NCBI GenBank assembly: GCA_947494565.1
Contig: CANLVG010000011.1
Location: 124,001 to 188,000, forward strand
DNA from: an uncultured Flavobacteriaceae bacterium
Lineage (GTDB): Bacteria > Bacteroidota > Bacteroidia > Flavobacteriales > Flavobacteriaceae
Direction: 5' to 3'
DNA: 64,000 nucleotides
Part shown: piece by piece, positions 37,016-45,533 of the stretch
How the letters are laid out: every line of letters begins with the position of its first letter
Position numbering within the stretch: the first letter of the stretch is position 1
The notes under the pieces: generated by a model
What the model saw: only the letters and a program-made list of their open reading frames with translations
Databases searched by the model: none
What the model was told of the DNA's origin: nothing
Translations under genes and position numbers: made by a program

Positions 37016-38083
37016 CTATTGTTCTTTGTAGTATGCGAATGCTTCCCGATACAAATTTATTGGAATTTGAACATCGATTACCGGTTCACCGATACGCTTG
37101 AGCAGTACAAAATTAATATTGCCATGTGAGTTTTTCTTATCGAATTTCAAGAGGGAAAGAATATTATATATATCCTCATCCGTAAATTCGACTTTCGCGT
37201 ACCTACTGAGGAAGGTAGTTTTGATATCCCTGAGTTCATTTTCTGAAAGTCCCGATAACTGATGTGCAAGATAGCCCTCTAAGATCATTCCAATGGCGAT
37301 GGCCTCTCCGTGCAGTAGGGTCTCATGATCGGGGCTTTCTAAAAAATAAGACTCGATAGCATGCCCTAACGTATGACCGTAGTTCAGTATTTTTCGTAGC
37401 CCTTGTTCCGTAGGATCCTCGATAACCACACTGTTTTTGATCTGTACCGAGGTGTGTATCATCGTATCAAGTCCATCAAAGGTTGAAACCGCCTTTAGGG
37501 TTTCCCAGTACGGGTTGCTCTGAATAAGGCCATGTTTGAGCATTTCGGCATATCCGCTCTGTAACTGACGTTCTTCCAATGTCTTTAGAAATTCACTGAT
37601 GACCAAAACCATTTTGGGTTGGTTGATTACCCCGATCTGGTTTTTTAACGACCCAAGGTCGACACCGGTTTTTCCACCTACCGAGGCATCTACCATGGCC
37701 AGTAGCGTTGTGGGTACGTTTATAAAATCCACTCCGCGTTTGAAAGTCGATGCGACAAACCCGCCAAGGTCCGTGACCACGCCACCACCTAAATTAATGA
37801 CCAAACTCTTGCGATCCGCATCAAGTTCAGAGAGCGCCCTCCATAAATTCATGCAGGTATCGATATTCTTATTGACCTCTCCAGAAGGGATTTCCAGCAC
37901 CTCAAAATGATAATCTCCCTCAATAGCGGCCATAAACGAGGGTAAGCAACACTCATAGGTATTCTCATCGACGATGATAAAAAGGGAAGAGTACGCACTC
38001 TGCGCTAAATGTTCGTTCAAACTTTGATACGCGAGCTGATTGAAATGGACTGCATAGGCAGTGGTTCTTATGGATTCCATCAT
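37016..38083 (-). CDS. aroB: 3-dehydroquinate synthase
   Basis: A 355-residue NAD- and zinc-dependent enzyme of the shikimate pathway that converts DAHP to 3-dehydroquinate. The NAD/phosphate loop is seen in LGGGVVTDLGGFVASTFKRG, followed by NVPTTLLAMVDASVGGKTGVD; the zinc region includes EMLKHGLI and the histidines of NYGHTLGHAIES. Length is standard. A second ATG at 38080 is possible. It is divergent from proline dehydrogenase. Confidence 0.97.
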   Translation of the reverse strand: MMESIRTTAYAVHFNQLAYQSLNEHLAQSAYSSLFIIVDENTYECCLPSFMAAIEGDYHFEVLEIPSGEVNKNIDTCMNLWRALSELDADRKSLVINLGGGVVTDLGGFVASTFKRGVDFINVPTTLLAMVDASVGGKTGVDLGSLKNQIGVINQPKMVLVISEFLKTLEERQLQSGYAEMLKHGLIQSNPYWETLKAVSTFDGLDTMIHTSVQIKNSVVIEDPTEQGLRKILNYGHTLGHAIESYFLESPDHETLLHGEAIAIGMILEGYLAHQLSGLSENELRDIKTTFLSRYAKVEFTDEDIYNILSLLKFDKKNSHGNINFVLLKRIGEPVIDVQIPINLYREAFAYYKEQ

Positions 38084-38181
38084 GGGTTAGATGCTTTGTG
38101 TTGCCGTCACAACAAGAGGTGAGGACATTAAGCCTGCAAAATAAAGGTTATTTTTTATCAAAAGAATAGAATTCAGGTCTT

Positions 38182-38189
38182 TATCTTTG
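38182..38189 (+). promoter_or_regulatory. Candidate -7 promoter element of the proline dehydrogenase gene
   Basis: TATCTTTG is an exact TAnnTTTG match, ending 23 bases before the ATG. No clear -33 TTG. Confidence 0.4.
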
Positions 38190-38212
38190 ACATCGTTAAT
38201 TTTCTGAATACT

Positions 38213-39379
38213 ATGGATCGAATTTTTGAAGATACAGCGACGGCCTTTGCCTTAAAAACCGACTCTGAATTAGAACGTGCCTATTTTTTGTTCAAGATGA
38301 TTGCCAACGAACCCCTGGTACGCATCGGCACGGCCATGACCAATTTTGCCATTAAGGCGAATTTGCCGGTAGAAGGGTTGATACGGGCGACGGTCTTTGA
38401 TCATTTTTGTGGTGGTGTGAATGAAGAAGACTGCTTACCTGTGGTAGATCGTATGTTCGAGAAAGGGGTATGTTCCGTTTTGGATTATTCGGTAGAAGGC
38501 AAGAACGAAGAAGACCCGTTTGATAACGCCCTAGAGATGATCCTTAGGCTATTGGATTTTGTTAAAGAAAAGGATTCCATCCCTTTTGCCGTTTTCAAAC
38601 CGACGGGTTTCGGGCGTTTTGCGCTTTACGAAAAAGTAAGTCAGGGAAAACCACTTACCGAAAAGGAATCGAAAGAATGGCAGCGGGTCATCAATAGATT
38701 TGATAAGGTCTGTAAAAAGGCCTATGACCTTGATGTTTCCCTTTTGATCGATGGAGAAGAAAGCTGGATGCAAGATGCAGCGGATCAAGTGGTGGAAGAC
38801 CTCATGCGGACATACAACACCAAAAAGGCCATTGTTTTCAATACGTTGCAGATGTACCGTTGGGATCGTTTGGACTACCTCAAGGGATTACATGAAAGAG
38901 GAAAAGCAGACGGGTTCAAGATCGGAATGAAAGTGGTTCGTGGTGCCTACATGGAAAAAGAGAACGACCGAGCGGAAGAGCATGGGTATACTTCCCCGAT
39001 TTGTGCTTCGAAGCAGGCCACAGATGAAAATTTTGATGCCGCCATCAAATACATGCTAGAAAACTTGGAAGGTATTTCACTTTTTGCGGGCACACACAAT
39101 GAAGAGAGTAGTTATCAACTGATGGAGCTGATGTCCGATTTGAACATCTCCAATGCCGACCCCAGAATTTGGTTCGGACAGTTGTACGGCATGAGCGATC
39201 ACATTTCCTTTAATTTGGCGGATAAGGGATACAATGTCGCCAAGTACTTGCCTTTCGGTCCTGTGAAAGACGTTATGCCCTACTTGATCCGTAGAGCGGA
39301 GGAGAATACTTCCGTTGCCGGGCAGACCACCCGTGAACTATCGTTATTGAAAAAAGAACGGAAACGCAGAAAAATCTAG
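38213..39379 (+). CDS. Proline dehydrogenase
   Basis: A 388-residue FAD-dependent enzyme that oxidises proline to pyrroline-5-carboxylate, donating electrons to the membrane. The beta/alpha barrel is visible through IPFAVFKPTGFGRFALYEK, SLLIDGEESWMQ, GFKIGMKVVRGAYMEKEN and FAGTHNEES, and ends with the conserved LPFGPVKDVMPYLIRRAEENTS. It is a monofunctional PutA-type protein with no P5C dehydrogenase domain. The product may need a partner encoded elsewhere. A heptamer repeat follows directly downstream. Confidence 0.93.
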   Translation: MDRIFEDTATAFALKTDSELERAYFLFKMIANEPLVRIGTAMTNFAIKANLPVEGLIRATVFDHFCGGVNEEDCLPVVDRMFEKGVCSVLDYSVEGKNEEDPFDNALEMILRLLDFVKEKDSIPFAVFKPTGFGRFALYEKVSQGKPLTEKESKEWQRVINRFDKVCKKAYDLDVSLLIDGEESWMQDAADQVVEDLMRTYNTKKAIVFNTLQMYRWDRLDYLKGLHERGKADGFKIGMKVVRGAYMEKENDRAEEHGYTSPICASKQATDENFDAAIKYMLENLEGISLFAGTHNEESSYQLMELMSDLNISNADPRIWFGQLYGMSDHISFNLADKGYNVAKYLPFGPVKDVMPYLIRRAEENTSVAGQTTRELSLLKKERKRRKI

Positions 39380-39385
39380 TTATTA

Positions 39386-39427
39386 GTAAGCAGTAAGCAG
39401 TAAGCAGTAAGCAGTAAGCAGTAAGCA
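39386..39427. repeat. Tandem heptamer repeat, six copies of GTAAGCA
   Basis: Six perfect units of GTAAGCA start at 39386, 39393, 39400, 39407, 39414 and 39421. They lie 7 bases after the proline dehydrogenase stop and are followed by AATTAGCAGTGACC. A degenerate CGTAAAG repeat lies at about 39468-39485. Non-coding simple-sequence DNA; copy number may vary between strains. Confidence 0.95.
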
Positions 39428-39440
39428 ATTAGCAGTGACC

Positions 39441-39532
39441 AATTCTGAATTATTTTCAAATATCAGACGTAAAGCGTAAAGCGTGAGATTTGGAATTTGA
39501 AATTTTTTGAGGGCAATGAACAATTCAGAATT
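39441..39532. repeat. Inverted repeat AATTCTGAATT / AATTCAGAATT
   Basis: AATTCTGAATT (39441-39451) and its exact complement AATTCAGAATT (39522-39532) flank a 70-base AT-rich spacer. Each arm is almost self-complementary. The right arm overlaps the last codons of the minus-strand gene at 39525. Confidence 0.6.
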
Positions 39533-39932
39533 CAGCTACTACTTCAAAATCCATAATGACCACTTTGTTTGCGCAATTGGCAACGTTGATTCGGGTCAGA
39601 CCTTCATCCGTTTCGTGATTGATCCGATATTTTTTACAAGGTGCGGCCTCCGTATCGCTTTTGGAAAAATCAACATCCCCAGCGGTGAAAAAAATATGCA
39701 ATGCAGTGGTATCCAATTCCTTGTTTTGTAGCATTGTCCCTATTTCATCAGAATAAGTAATGGGTTTGGATCGCATATCCTTCAGCGTGCGGCAGTTGGG
39801 CAGATAACAAAAAGAGACGCCCGTCTCCTCGGTCTTTTTCTTAAAAAAGAAGGCGAGAAAAACTATACCAATGGAAAGACCGAATAAATAAAAACCAAGA
39901 CGTTTAAAAAAACTGGCATCGAATAAGGACAT
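39525..39932 (-). CDS. Membrane-anchored hypothetical protein (DUF4258-like, uncertain)
   Basis: A 135-residue protein with one N-terminal membrane anchor (LGFYLFGLSIGIVFLAFFF followed by KKK). The remainder is periplasmic or cytosolic and contains four cysteines (CYLPNC, APCKKY, ANCANK) with a C-terminal strand block (VVIMDFEVVAEF). Flavobacterial genes of this size beside alanine dehydrogenase are often called DUF4258; I cannot confirm this. It starts 21 bases after the alanine dehydrogenase stop, so it is probably co-transcribed. Confidence 0.68.
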   Translation of the reverse strand: MSLFDASFFKRLGFYLFGLSIGIVFLAFFFKKKTEETGVSFCYLPNCRTLKDMRSKPITYSDEIGTMLQNKELDTTALHIFFTAGDVDFSKSDTEAAPCKKYRINHETDEGLTRINVANCANKVVIMDFEVVAEF

Positions 39933-39953
39933 AGGAATCGCTTTGGGGCTTTC

Positions 39954-41144
39954 TTAAAATATGAGGAAATTGATATCGCTATACTGCAAATCGAACCATT
40001 CACCAACCGACTTACTGGTCAAGATACCATGATACATATAAAGTCCGTTACGCAAGCCTTTGTCAAAACGTAGCGAATTTTCAAGTCCACCTTCTTCACC
40101 CAATTTCAAAAGGTACGGGGTGAAGATATTGCTGATCGATATCGATGCTGTCTTAGGGTATCGCGAGGGAATATTGGGTACTCCATAATGGACCACACCG
40201 TACTTTTCAAAAGTGGGTTTCTCATGCGAAGTGATTTCACTGGTCTCAAAGCAGCCGCCCATATCGATACTTACGTCGATGATGACCGCGCCTTTTTTCA
40301 TATGTTCGACCATCGTATTGGTCACTACAACGGGCGAGCGTTCTTTGCCACGCGTCGCACCGATAGCCACATCACAACGTCTTAGGGCTTTCATCAAATT
40401 CTTGGGTTGTACAGTAGAAGTGTATACGGTTTGGTGCAAACTGGTCTGAATGTGACGTAATTTGGTAATGGAATTATCAAAAAGTTTGATGTTGGCGCCC
40501 AATCCTATTGCGGAACGGGCCGCAAATTCACCTACGGTACCGGCGCCTATGATAACGACTTCAATGGGCGGTACACCACTAATATTACCAAACATCAATC
40601 CGTTACCATCATTGGTCGCGGCCAATAGTTCTGAAGCGATAAGTACTGAAGAAATTCCGGCAATTTCACTGAGCGAGCGGACAACCGGATACTTGCCATC
40701 ATCGTCTTTTATATACTCGAAAGCGACTGCAGTGATCCGTTTGCGGGCCAGTTCTTCAAAATACTTTTTGCTTTGTACTTTTAATTGGAGTGCGGAAATG
40801 ATGGTACTCTGCGGGTTCATCATTTCGATTTCCGCGAAAGTCGGTGGCTCCACCTTTAAGATCAAGGGGCAGCCATATACTTTTTTAGGGTCTTTGGCAA
40901 TTTCTGCTCCTGCATCCGCATATTCGATATCGGAATAGAACGCGCCTTCCCCGGCACCGGATTCTATCATGACGCGATGCCCATTGGCTGTAATAGCAGT
41001 GACTGCATCAGGGGTAAGGCAGATACGTTTTTCTTGAAATTGATTCTCTTTGGGTACCCCGATAAAAAGTTCTCCCTTTTGTTTGAGAACTTCCAAGGTT
41101 TCTTCCTGAGGAAGTAATTGTTGCTTACTAAAAGGTTGGTCCAT
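39954..41144 (-). CDS. ald: Alanine dehydrogenase
   Basis: A 396-residue NAD-dependent enzyme of the AlaDH/PNT family that interconverts alanine and pyruvate plus ammonia. The N-terminal substrate domain has FIGVPKENQFQEKRICLTPDAV and MIESGAGEGAFYSD; the Rossmann motif is VVIIGAGTVGEFAARSAIGLGA; the C terminus includes VVHYGVPNIPSRYPKTAS. It is longer than the Bacillus enzyme by about 20 residues at the N terminus. A role as NAD(P) transhydrogenase alpha subunit is less likely because no beta subunit gene is present. Confidence 0.9.
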   Translation of the reverse strand: MDQPFSKQQLLPQEETLEVLKQKGELFIGVPKENQFQEKRICLTPDAVTAITANGHRVMIESGAGEGAFYSDIEYADAGAEIAKDPKKVYGCPLILKVEPPTFAEIEMMNPQSTIISALQLKVQSKKYFEELARKRITAVAFEYIKDDDGKYPVVRSLSEIAGISSVLIASELLAATNDGNGLMFGNISGVPPIEVVIIGAGTVGEFAARSAIGLGANIKLFDNSITKLRHIQTSLHQTVYTSTVQPKNLMKALRRCDVAIGATRGKERSPVVVTNTMVEHMKKGAVIIDVSIDMGGCFETSEITSHEKPTFEKYGVVHYGVPNIPSRYPKTASISISNIFTPYLLKLGEEGGLENSLRFDKGLRNGLYMYHGILTSKSVGEWFDLQYSDINFLIF

Positions 41145-41230
41145 GAACGGAAATTATTCAAGATGGAAACCCATCAAATCAAATTTACGATTTTAAAATG
41201 AAAAAGGTTTGGAAATGGACGAACAGGCAG

Positions 41231-41908
41231 TTAGAATTTAAGATGCATCCAGTCTCTTAGATTGTTCTGAAATTGGCGAAAGATAAGTTCGATATTACCA
41301 GTAGAAAGTTTTGCATCGATCCATTCGGAAAGAGAGCGGTACTCTACGGTATCGGGAGTTGGGGTGTCGAGGTCTTTCTTTTTTTGGACTTGTAGTTTTG
41401 ATCTTTTGGCTTTTAATTCGTTAAGCTCGACCTCCATAGCATCCAGGTCGATACCGTTGACATATTTGTCATATAATTTAATCCTTATAAAATAAACGAA
41501 AGGGATAACAGCCATACAAATCGGTAGAAGCCACCAAATATTTTCGGTGTCTATTACCGTATCTTCAGAAAATAAAAGTTCAAATATTTGGAAAGCGTAG
41601 GTCGCAATTGGGATCATAATAATATGATACCACCAATTTTTGGAAGTGAAAAACCAAAAAAGGCACAGAATTAACGGTATTGTTTTTTGAGTATAGAACC
41701 AGAGGTTTGTTGAGATACTATCAAATCCATTACTTCCTATCTCGAAAAATAAAAATGAAATGGTTTGGTGGGCATCTTGACTATTTGGGCCTGGAAAGTA
41801 ATCGTAAAGTTTGTGTAATATAGGGGTAAGTGCTACAATGAACATTATAAATGTTTCAATGTAAATTGCCTTTTTTACGTTCCCCTTCCTCTTCGATTCT
41901 CTCGACAT
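41231..41908 (-). CDS. Membrane protein of unknown function with C-terminal coiled coil
   Basis: A 225-residue protein with a basic N terminus and four hydrophobic segments: IYIETFIMFIVALTPIL, YTQKTIPLILCLFWFFT, WWYHIIMIPIATYAFQI and IWWLLPICMAVIPFVYFI. A probable cytoplasmic coiled coil follows (DLDAMEVELNELKAKRSKLQ). No family recognised. Its base composition is more AT-rich than the genes around it, and it interrupts the alanine dehydrogenase to tsaE stretch, so it looks like an accessory gene. The hairpin at 41936 separates it from the small lipoprotein gene upstream. Confidence 0.75.
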   Translation of the reverse strand: MSRESKRKGNVKKAIYIETFIMFIVALTPILHKLYDYFPGPNSQDAHQTISFLFFEIGSNGFDSISTNLWFYTQKTIPLILCLFWFFTSKNWWYHIIMIPIATYAFQIFELLFSEDTVIDTENIWWLLPICMAVIPFVYFIRIKLYDKYVNGIDLDAMEVELNELKAKRSKLQVQKKKDLDTPTPDTVEYRSLSEWIDAKLSTGNIELIFRQFQNNLRDWMHLKF

Positions 41909-41935
41909 AAATCAAAACTTTAATCTATCAACAGA

Positions 41936-41960
41936 AAAAGGGCAATATTATTGCCCTTTT
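41936..41960 (-). terminator. Perfect palindromic terminator
   Basis: AAAAGGGCAATA (41936-41947) and TATTGCCCTTTT (41949-41960) form a perfect 12-bp arm pair around one base, with A/T tails on both sides. It follows the 49-residue lipoprotein gene on the minus strand. Confidence 0.85.
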
Positions 41961-41985
41961 CAAATAATAAACTAAAGTATTTAAT

Positions 41986-42135
41986 CTATTTTTTGTGAGG
42001 TTTTATTGATTTTTTGTCAATACCCACCTCGTACAAATCATCTTCTTGAGCGGTAGTATTGGGTTCACAAGAAACGGCTACCAGTAATACGACGGCCATA
42101 AGACCGAAAATTAGTTTTTTTGCTTTCATTTTCAT
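41986..42135 (-). CDS. 49-residue lipoprotein
   Basis: A short frame with a complete lipoprotein signal: basic start (MKMKAKK), hydrophobic core (LIFGLMAVVLLVAV) and lipobox AVSC with Cys at residue 23. The mature part is only 27 residues, acidic then basic (EDDLYEVGIDKKSIKPHKK). An alternative ATG is at residue 3. A perfect terminator lies 25 bases downstream, and 265 bases of AT-rich DNA lie upstream, enough for a private promoter. Strong gene-like signals despite its size; function unknown. Confidence 0.7.
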   Translation of the reverse strand: MKMKAKKLIFGLMAVVLLVAVSCEPNTTAQEDDLYEVGIDKKSIKPHKK

Positions 42136-42400
42136 TAAGTATTTAGTTAGAAATCGGACAGTATTCTAGGGTGCAAAGTAAGAAATAAAGTTTATTTTCC
42201 GTAGCTTTTCGATTTTAAATTGTGCATTTTGACGAAAAATTCAATGATTTCATCGATTTTATTGCAGTTCATCGAAATTTACACAATAAAAATGCGCATT
42301 TGACGATACGTGTAAATTCACAAACTAGGGTATTCTGACTGAATGGGTGGTCTTAAGACGCGAAGTTGTTCTTCACCAGCTTTTACGGTACCTCAAAATG

Positions 42401-42817
42401 CTATTGGTTGAGTTTCAATTCGCGGGTAAGTGCATCTACAATCTTGATGTGGACATGGGTCGCGTCTTCCGGAAGAAACGAAGGAATTTTTTCTGGCCAC
42501 TCGATAAAAATCCATACATCTTGATTTAAATAGTCCTCAAAACCCAGATCCAACGCTTCCGTTTCGTCATTTATACGATAGAAATCAAAGTGGTAACCTA
42601 GGAGCTCCCCAGATTCAAAATGATACTCGTTTACAATACCGAAGGTAGGACTACTTCCCGAATCAGATCCGCCCAAAGCCTTAACCAAAGCCTTGGTCAG
42701 GGTAGTTTTACCAGCACCCATTTCTCCATGGAGACAAAGGGTTTTTGATTTGACGGAGGATAGCAACTCCCTAGCGACATCAGCTATGGAATTTTCAGTG
42801 TACGTAGTGCTCTTCAT
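42401..42817 (-). CDS. tsaE: tRNA threonylcarbamoyladenosine biosynthesis ATPase TsaE
   Basis: A 138-residue P-loop ATPase that works with TsaB and TsaD to make t6A in tRNA. Walker A GEMGAGKTT lies at 31-39; the switch region SPTFGIVNEYHF and the HFDFYRINDETEALDLGFEDYL block are highly typical, as is FIEWPEKIPSFLP near the C terminus. Length is normal. 290 bases separate it from the next minus-strand gene upstream. Confidence 0.95.
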   Translation of the reverse strand: MKSTTYTENSIADVARELLSSVKSKTLCLHGEMGAGKTTLTKALVKALGGSDSGSSPTFGIVNEYHFESGELLGYHFDFYRINDETEALDLGFEDYLNQDVWIFIEWPEKIPSFLPEDATHVHIKIVDALTRELKLNQ

Positions 42818-43000
42818 GAAGTGGAAACAAATAAAATTAGTTAGCGATGCCGCTAAATATTTTCAAATATAGTTTTTGATTGTTTTACGGCCTAATCTAA
42901 ATAGCCCCTGTGTTTTGTTGTCTTTGAAGAACGCTACGGTGTCACAATGAAACTACAATGAAAATTCTAAGTATACTATAGTCAATAGGGTGATAGAACC

Positions 43001-43044
43001 CCATATTAGGACGCCGCTACAAATTGGTCTTGTATCTAATATGG
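43001..43044. repeat. Inverted repeat CCATATTAG / CTAATATGG
   Basis: Two perfect 9-base arms (43001-43009 and 43036-43044) are separated by 26 bases in the 290-base gap between tsaE and the secreted protein gene. A second small hairpin GTTTGA/TCAAAC lies at 43048-43064. No T-run follows on either strand, so neither is a typical terminator. I see no gene in this gap. Confidence 0.45.
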
Positions 43045-43107
43045 AGCGTTTGATTTGATCAAACTCAGAAAAGCAGGCCGAGGGTCAACAATCGGTGGTT
43101 GCCTATT

Positions 43108-43800
43108 TCAACTAGCCCGATTCTCGAAGAAAAAGGTGAGTATCTTGACCAGATCCTCGGTATTTTTATAATCGAGTTTCTCTTTCTTTATATAGGTATC
43201 CACCGCATTTTTATGTGTTCCAAAAAAGGCCATAAACGCTTTCTTTTTTCTGGGCAGTTCCAAAAGGTTGGGGGAGTTCGATTTAAAATCCGTGATGTAG
43301 TAGGTGTCGGGCAAATCAATAAATCGGGCTTTGGCACTTTCCTGAAAGGCTTCCTTCGCTTTTTTCGGGATGAATTTTTTGCGTTCCTTTAGGTAGAGCG
43401 TATGATCTGAAACGGACTTCATTTTTTCAAAGACCATTAATTTCGACCTTCCTTCCGCATCTGGATGCATTTTCACGATCATTTCCGCTTTAGGCCCATT
43501 TGTAAATTGTAGGTGCAGATTTTCCCTTAAGCGCAATTGCATCACTTTACCCTCTTCTTTCACCTCAACAACTTCATCCGCGGTATTCAAGCGTATGAAC
43601 CTTGTTTTCGTTTCGTTTTCAATGGTTGCTGGTCTAAATTGCTCCTCGGCATAGGGTGAGCCATCAACATCGGCATAGCCGGTATTTTTCAGGTTGACCA
43701 AATATACGATCATATCCATGGGTTCATTAATGACCTGAACCGCTTGTGCGCCTGCTCCCAACAGGTGCAATGCGAAAATCGAAAAAAGCAAATACCTCAT
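43108..43800 (-). CDS. Secreted hypothetical protein downstream of porX
   Basis: A 230-residue protein from ATG 43800 (the TTG at 43806 would add two residues). The signal peptide is MRYLLFSIFALHLLGAGA. The mature part is basic and lysine-rich (KERKKFIPKKAKEAFQESAK) with alternating beta-type segments (YYITDFKSNSPNLLELP). Proteins of this type lie next to porX in flavobacteria. Its start is 30 bases after the porX stop, so it is probably co-transcribed. No function known. Confidence 0.72.
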   Translation of the reverse strand: MRYLLFSIFALHLLGAGAQAVQVINEPMDMIVYLVNLKNTGYADVDGSPYAEEQFRPATIENETKTRFIRLNTADEVVEVKEEGKVMQLRLRENLHLQFTNGPKAEMIVKMHPDAEGRSKLMVFEKMKSVSDHTLYLKERKKFIPKKAKEAFQESAKARFIDLPDTYYITDFKSNSPNLLELPRKKKAFMAFFGTHKNAVDTYIKKEKLDYKNTEDLVKILTFFFENRAS

Positions 43801-43830
43801 AATCAAGAATTTTAATGCCTCTTAAAGATA

Positions 43831-45375
43831 CTATCTAGGTTCTAAAACCACAAAAGGTATGATCATTTCTTCTAAGGAAACCCCGCCGTGCTGGTAGGTG
43901 TTTCGGTAATAGCTTACGTAATGATTGTAATTATTCGGATAGGCAAAGAACAGGTCGTTCTTGGCAAATACGAATGAACTGCTCATGTTGATACTGGGCA
44001 AATGAATACTTCGGGGGTCTTGCGCTGCCAAAACATCCTTTTCTTCATAGGAGAGACTTCGGCCTGTTTTATAGCGAAGATTCAGGCTGGTATCCTTATC
44101 GCCGATGAGTTTTGAGGGCTGCTTTACATTAATAGTACCGTGGTCTGTGGTAATGATTAATTTCATTCCCATACCCTGTGCCTGTTGAATGATTTCCAAA
44201 AGAGGAGAGTTCTTGAACCAACTTTGGGTCAACGACCGGTAGGCCTTGTCATTGGAGGCCAATTCTTTGATTACTTCCATTTCCGTTTTGGAATGTGAAA
44301 GCATATCCACAAAATTATAGACGATCACGGTCAGGTCATTGTCCTTTTGGGAGCGAAAGTTCTGCGAAAGGTGTTTGCCTTGCTTGAGACTACTGATCTT
44401 ATGGTAGTCCCATTTGAGTTGTAATCCCAGTCTTTTGATCTGTTCCCCTAAAAACTTATCCTCAAACAGATTTTTGCCGCCTTCATCGGTATCGTTTTTC
44501 CACCAATCAGGGTATTTCTTCTCCATGGCCAATGGGGTGAGTCCAGAAAAAATAGCATTTCTGGCATATTGGGTAGCCGTCGGCAAAATACTCAAGTATG
44601 ATTTTTCATCTGTTTTTTTATAGAACGAACCAACCGTATCTTCAAAAGCGAACCATTGATCGTACCTCAGATTATCTACCACCACTAATAAGGTAGGCTG
44701 TTGCTGTAGTTCGGGTTGTACCCATTCCTTGAACAGGGTATGTGACATAACGGGGCCGTCTATATCGGTAAACCAATCTTCGTAATTCTTTTCGACGAAT
44801 TTTCCGAATTGGTTATTCGCCTCGACCTTTTGTGACTCTAGAATTTCGAACATCCCTGAATCTTCGATATCCTCAAGACGCATTTCCCAATAGATGAGCT
44901 TTTTATACAGTTCGATCCATTCTTCATAGGAGTTCACCATAGACAGATCCATTGCGATCTTTCTGAACTCCTGCTGGTAATTGGCCGTCGTCTTTTCGGA
45001 GACCAAACGGGAATGATCTAGATTTTTCTTTAAGGAAAGTAGAATTTGATTAGGGTTTACGGGTTTGATCAGGTAATCGGCAATTTTAGAACCAATAGCC
45101 TCTTCCATGATAAACTCCTCTTCACTTTTGGTAATCATGACCACCGGTAAGCTCGAATTCATCACCTTGATCTCGTTTAAGGTTTCCAGACCCGATATTC
45201 CAGGCATATTTTCATCCAAGAATACGATGTCTACCCGGCTTTCGGAAAGCTCTTCCAATGCTTCCTGGCCACTCTGGCAGGTGATGACATCATAATTTTT
45301 ATTTTGAAGAAAGATAATATGAGGTTTCAAAAGGTCAATTTCATCATCGACCCATAGTATTGTTATTTTATTCAT
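43831..45375 (-). CDS. porX: PorX: response regulator with PglZ domain, type IX secretion control
   Basis: A 514-residue two-domain regulator. Residues 1-120 are a receiver with the acidic pair VDDE (9-12), phospho-acceptor Asp54 in VFLDENMPG and the conserved Lys near 108 in LIKPVN. The rest, from about 200, is an alkaline-phosphatase-like PglZ domain with LLVVVDNLRYDQW, LPTATQYARNAIFSG, ITTDHGTINV and YQHGGVSLEEMIIP. PorX with its kinase PorY controls the type IX secretion system. No T9SS structural gene is in this window. Divergent from the HD-domain gene. Confidence 0.92.
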   Translation of the reverse strand: MNKITILWVDDEIDLLKPHIIFLQNKNYDVITCQSGQEALEELSESRVDIVFLDENMPGISGLETLNEIKVMNSSLPVVMITKSEEEFIMEEAIGSKIADYLIKPVNPNQILLSLKKNLDHSRLVSEKTTANYQQEFRKIAMDLSMVNSYEEWIELYKKLIYWEMRLEDIEDSGMFEILESQKVEANNQFGKFVEKNYEDWFTDIDGPVMSHTLFKEWVQPELQQQPTLLVVVDNLRYDQWFAFEDTVGSFYKKTDEKSYLSILPTATQYARNAIFSGLTPLAMEKKYPDWWKNDTDEGGKNLFEDKFLGEQIKRLGLQLKWDYHKISSLKQGKHLSQNFRSQKDNDLTVIVYNFVDMLSHSKTEMEVIKELASNDKAYRSLTQSWFKNSPLLEIIQQAQGMGMKLIITTDHGTINVKQPSKLIGDKDTSLNLRYKTGRSLSYEEKDVLAAQDPRSIHLPSINMSSSFVFAKNDLFFAYPNNYNHYVSYYRNTYQHGGVSLEEMIIPFVVLEPR

Positions 45376-45494
45376 AGTACAGGAAAGGTTAACTAGCTAT
45401 AGGGGTTTTGACGGTATTTGATAGGCCGTATTCAAGAGCTAGTAATAAACTTCAAATTTATATATTGAGGTGTATCTATTAGACTTACTTTTAA

Positions 45495-45502
45495 TAACTT
45501 TG
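45495..45502 (+). promoter_or_regulatory. Candidate -7 promoter element of the HD-domain and lipid A genes
   Basis: TAACTTTG is an exact TAnnTTTG match, ending 31 bases before the TTG start codon of the HD protein. A TTG at 45465-45467 is 27 bases upstream, too far for the usual spacing. Confidence 0.35.
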
Positions 45503-45533
45503 ATGCGCTAAACACAGCAAAGTCTATTCCATT

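Noticed and set aside
39386-39427. Heptamer array considered as a CRISPR
   Set aside because: Units are contiguous with no spacers and are only 7 bases long.
40462-40938. 158-codon frame on + inside alanine dehydrogenase
   Set aside because: Antisense to a complete enzyme gene; rich in S and P as expected for complement frames.
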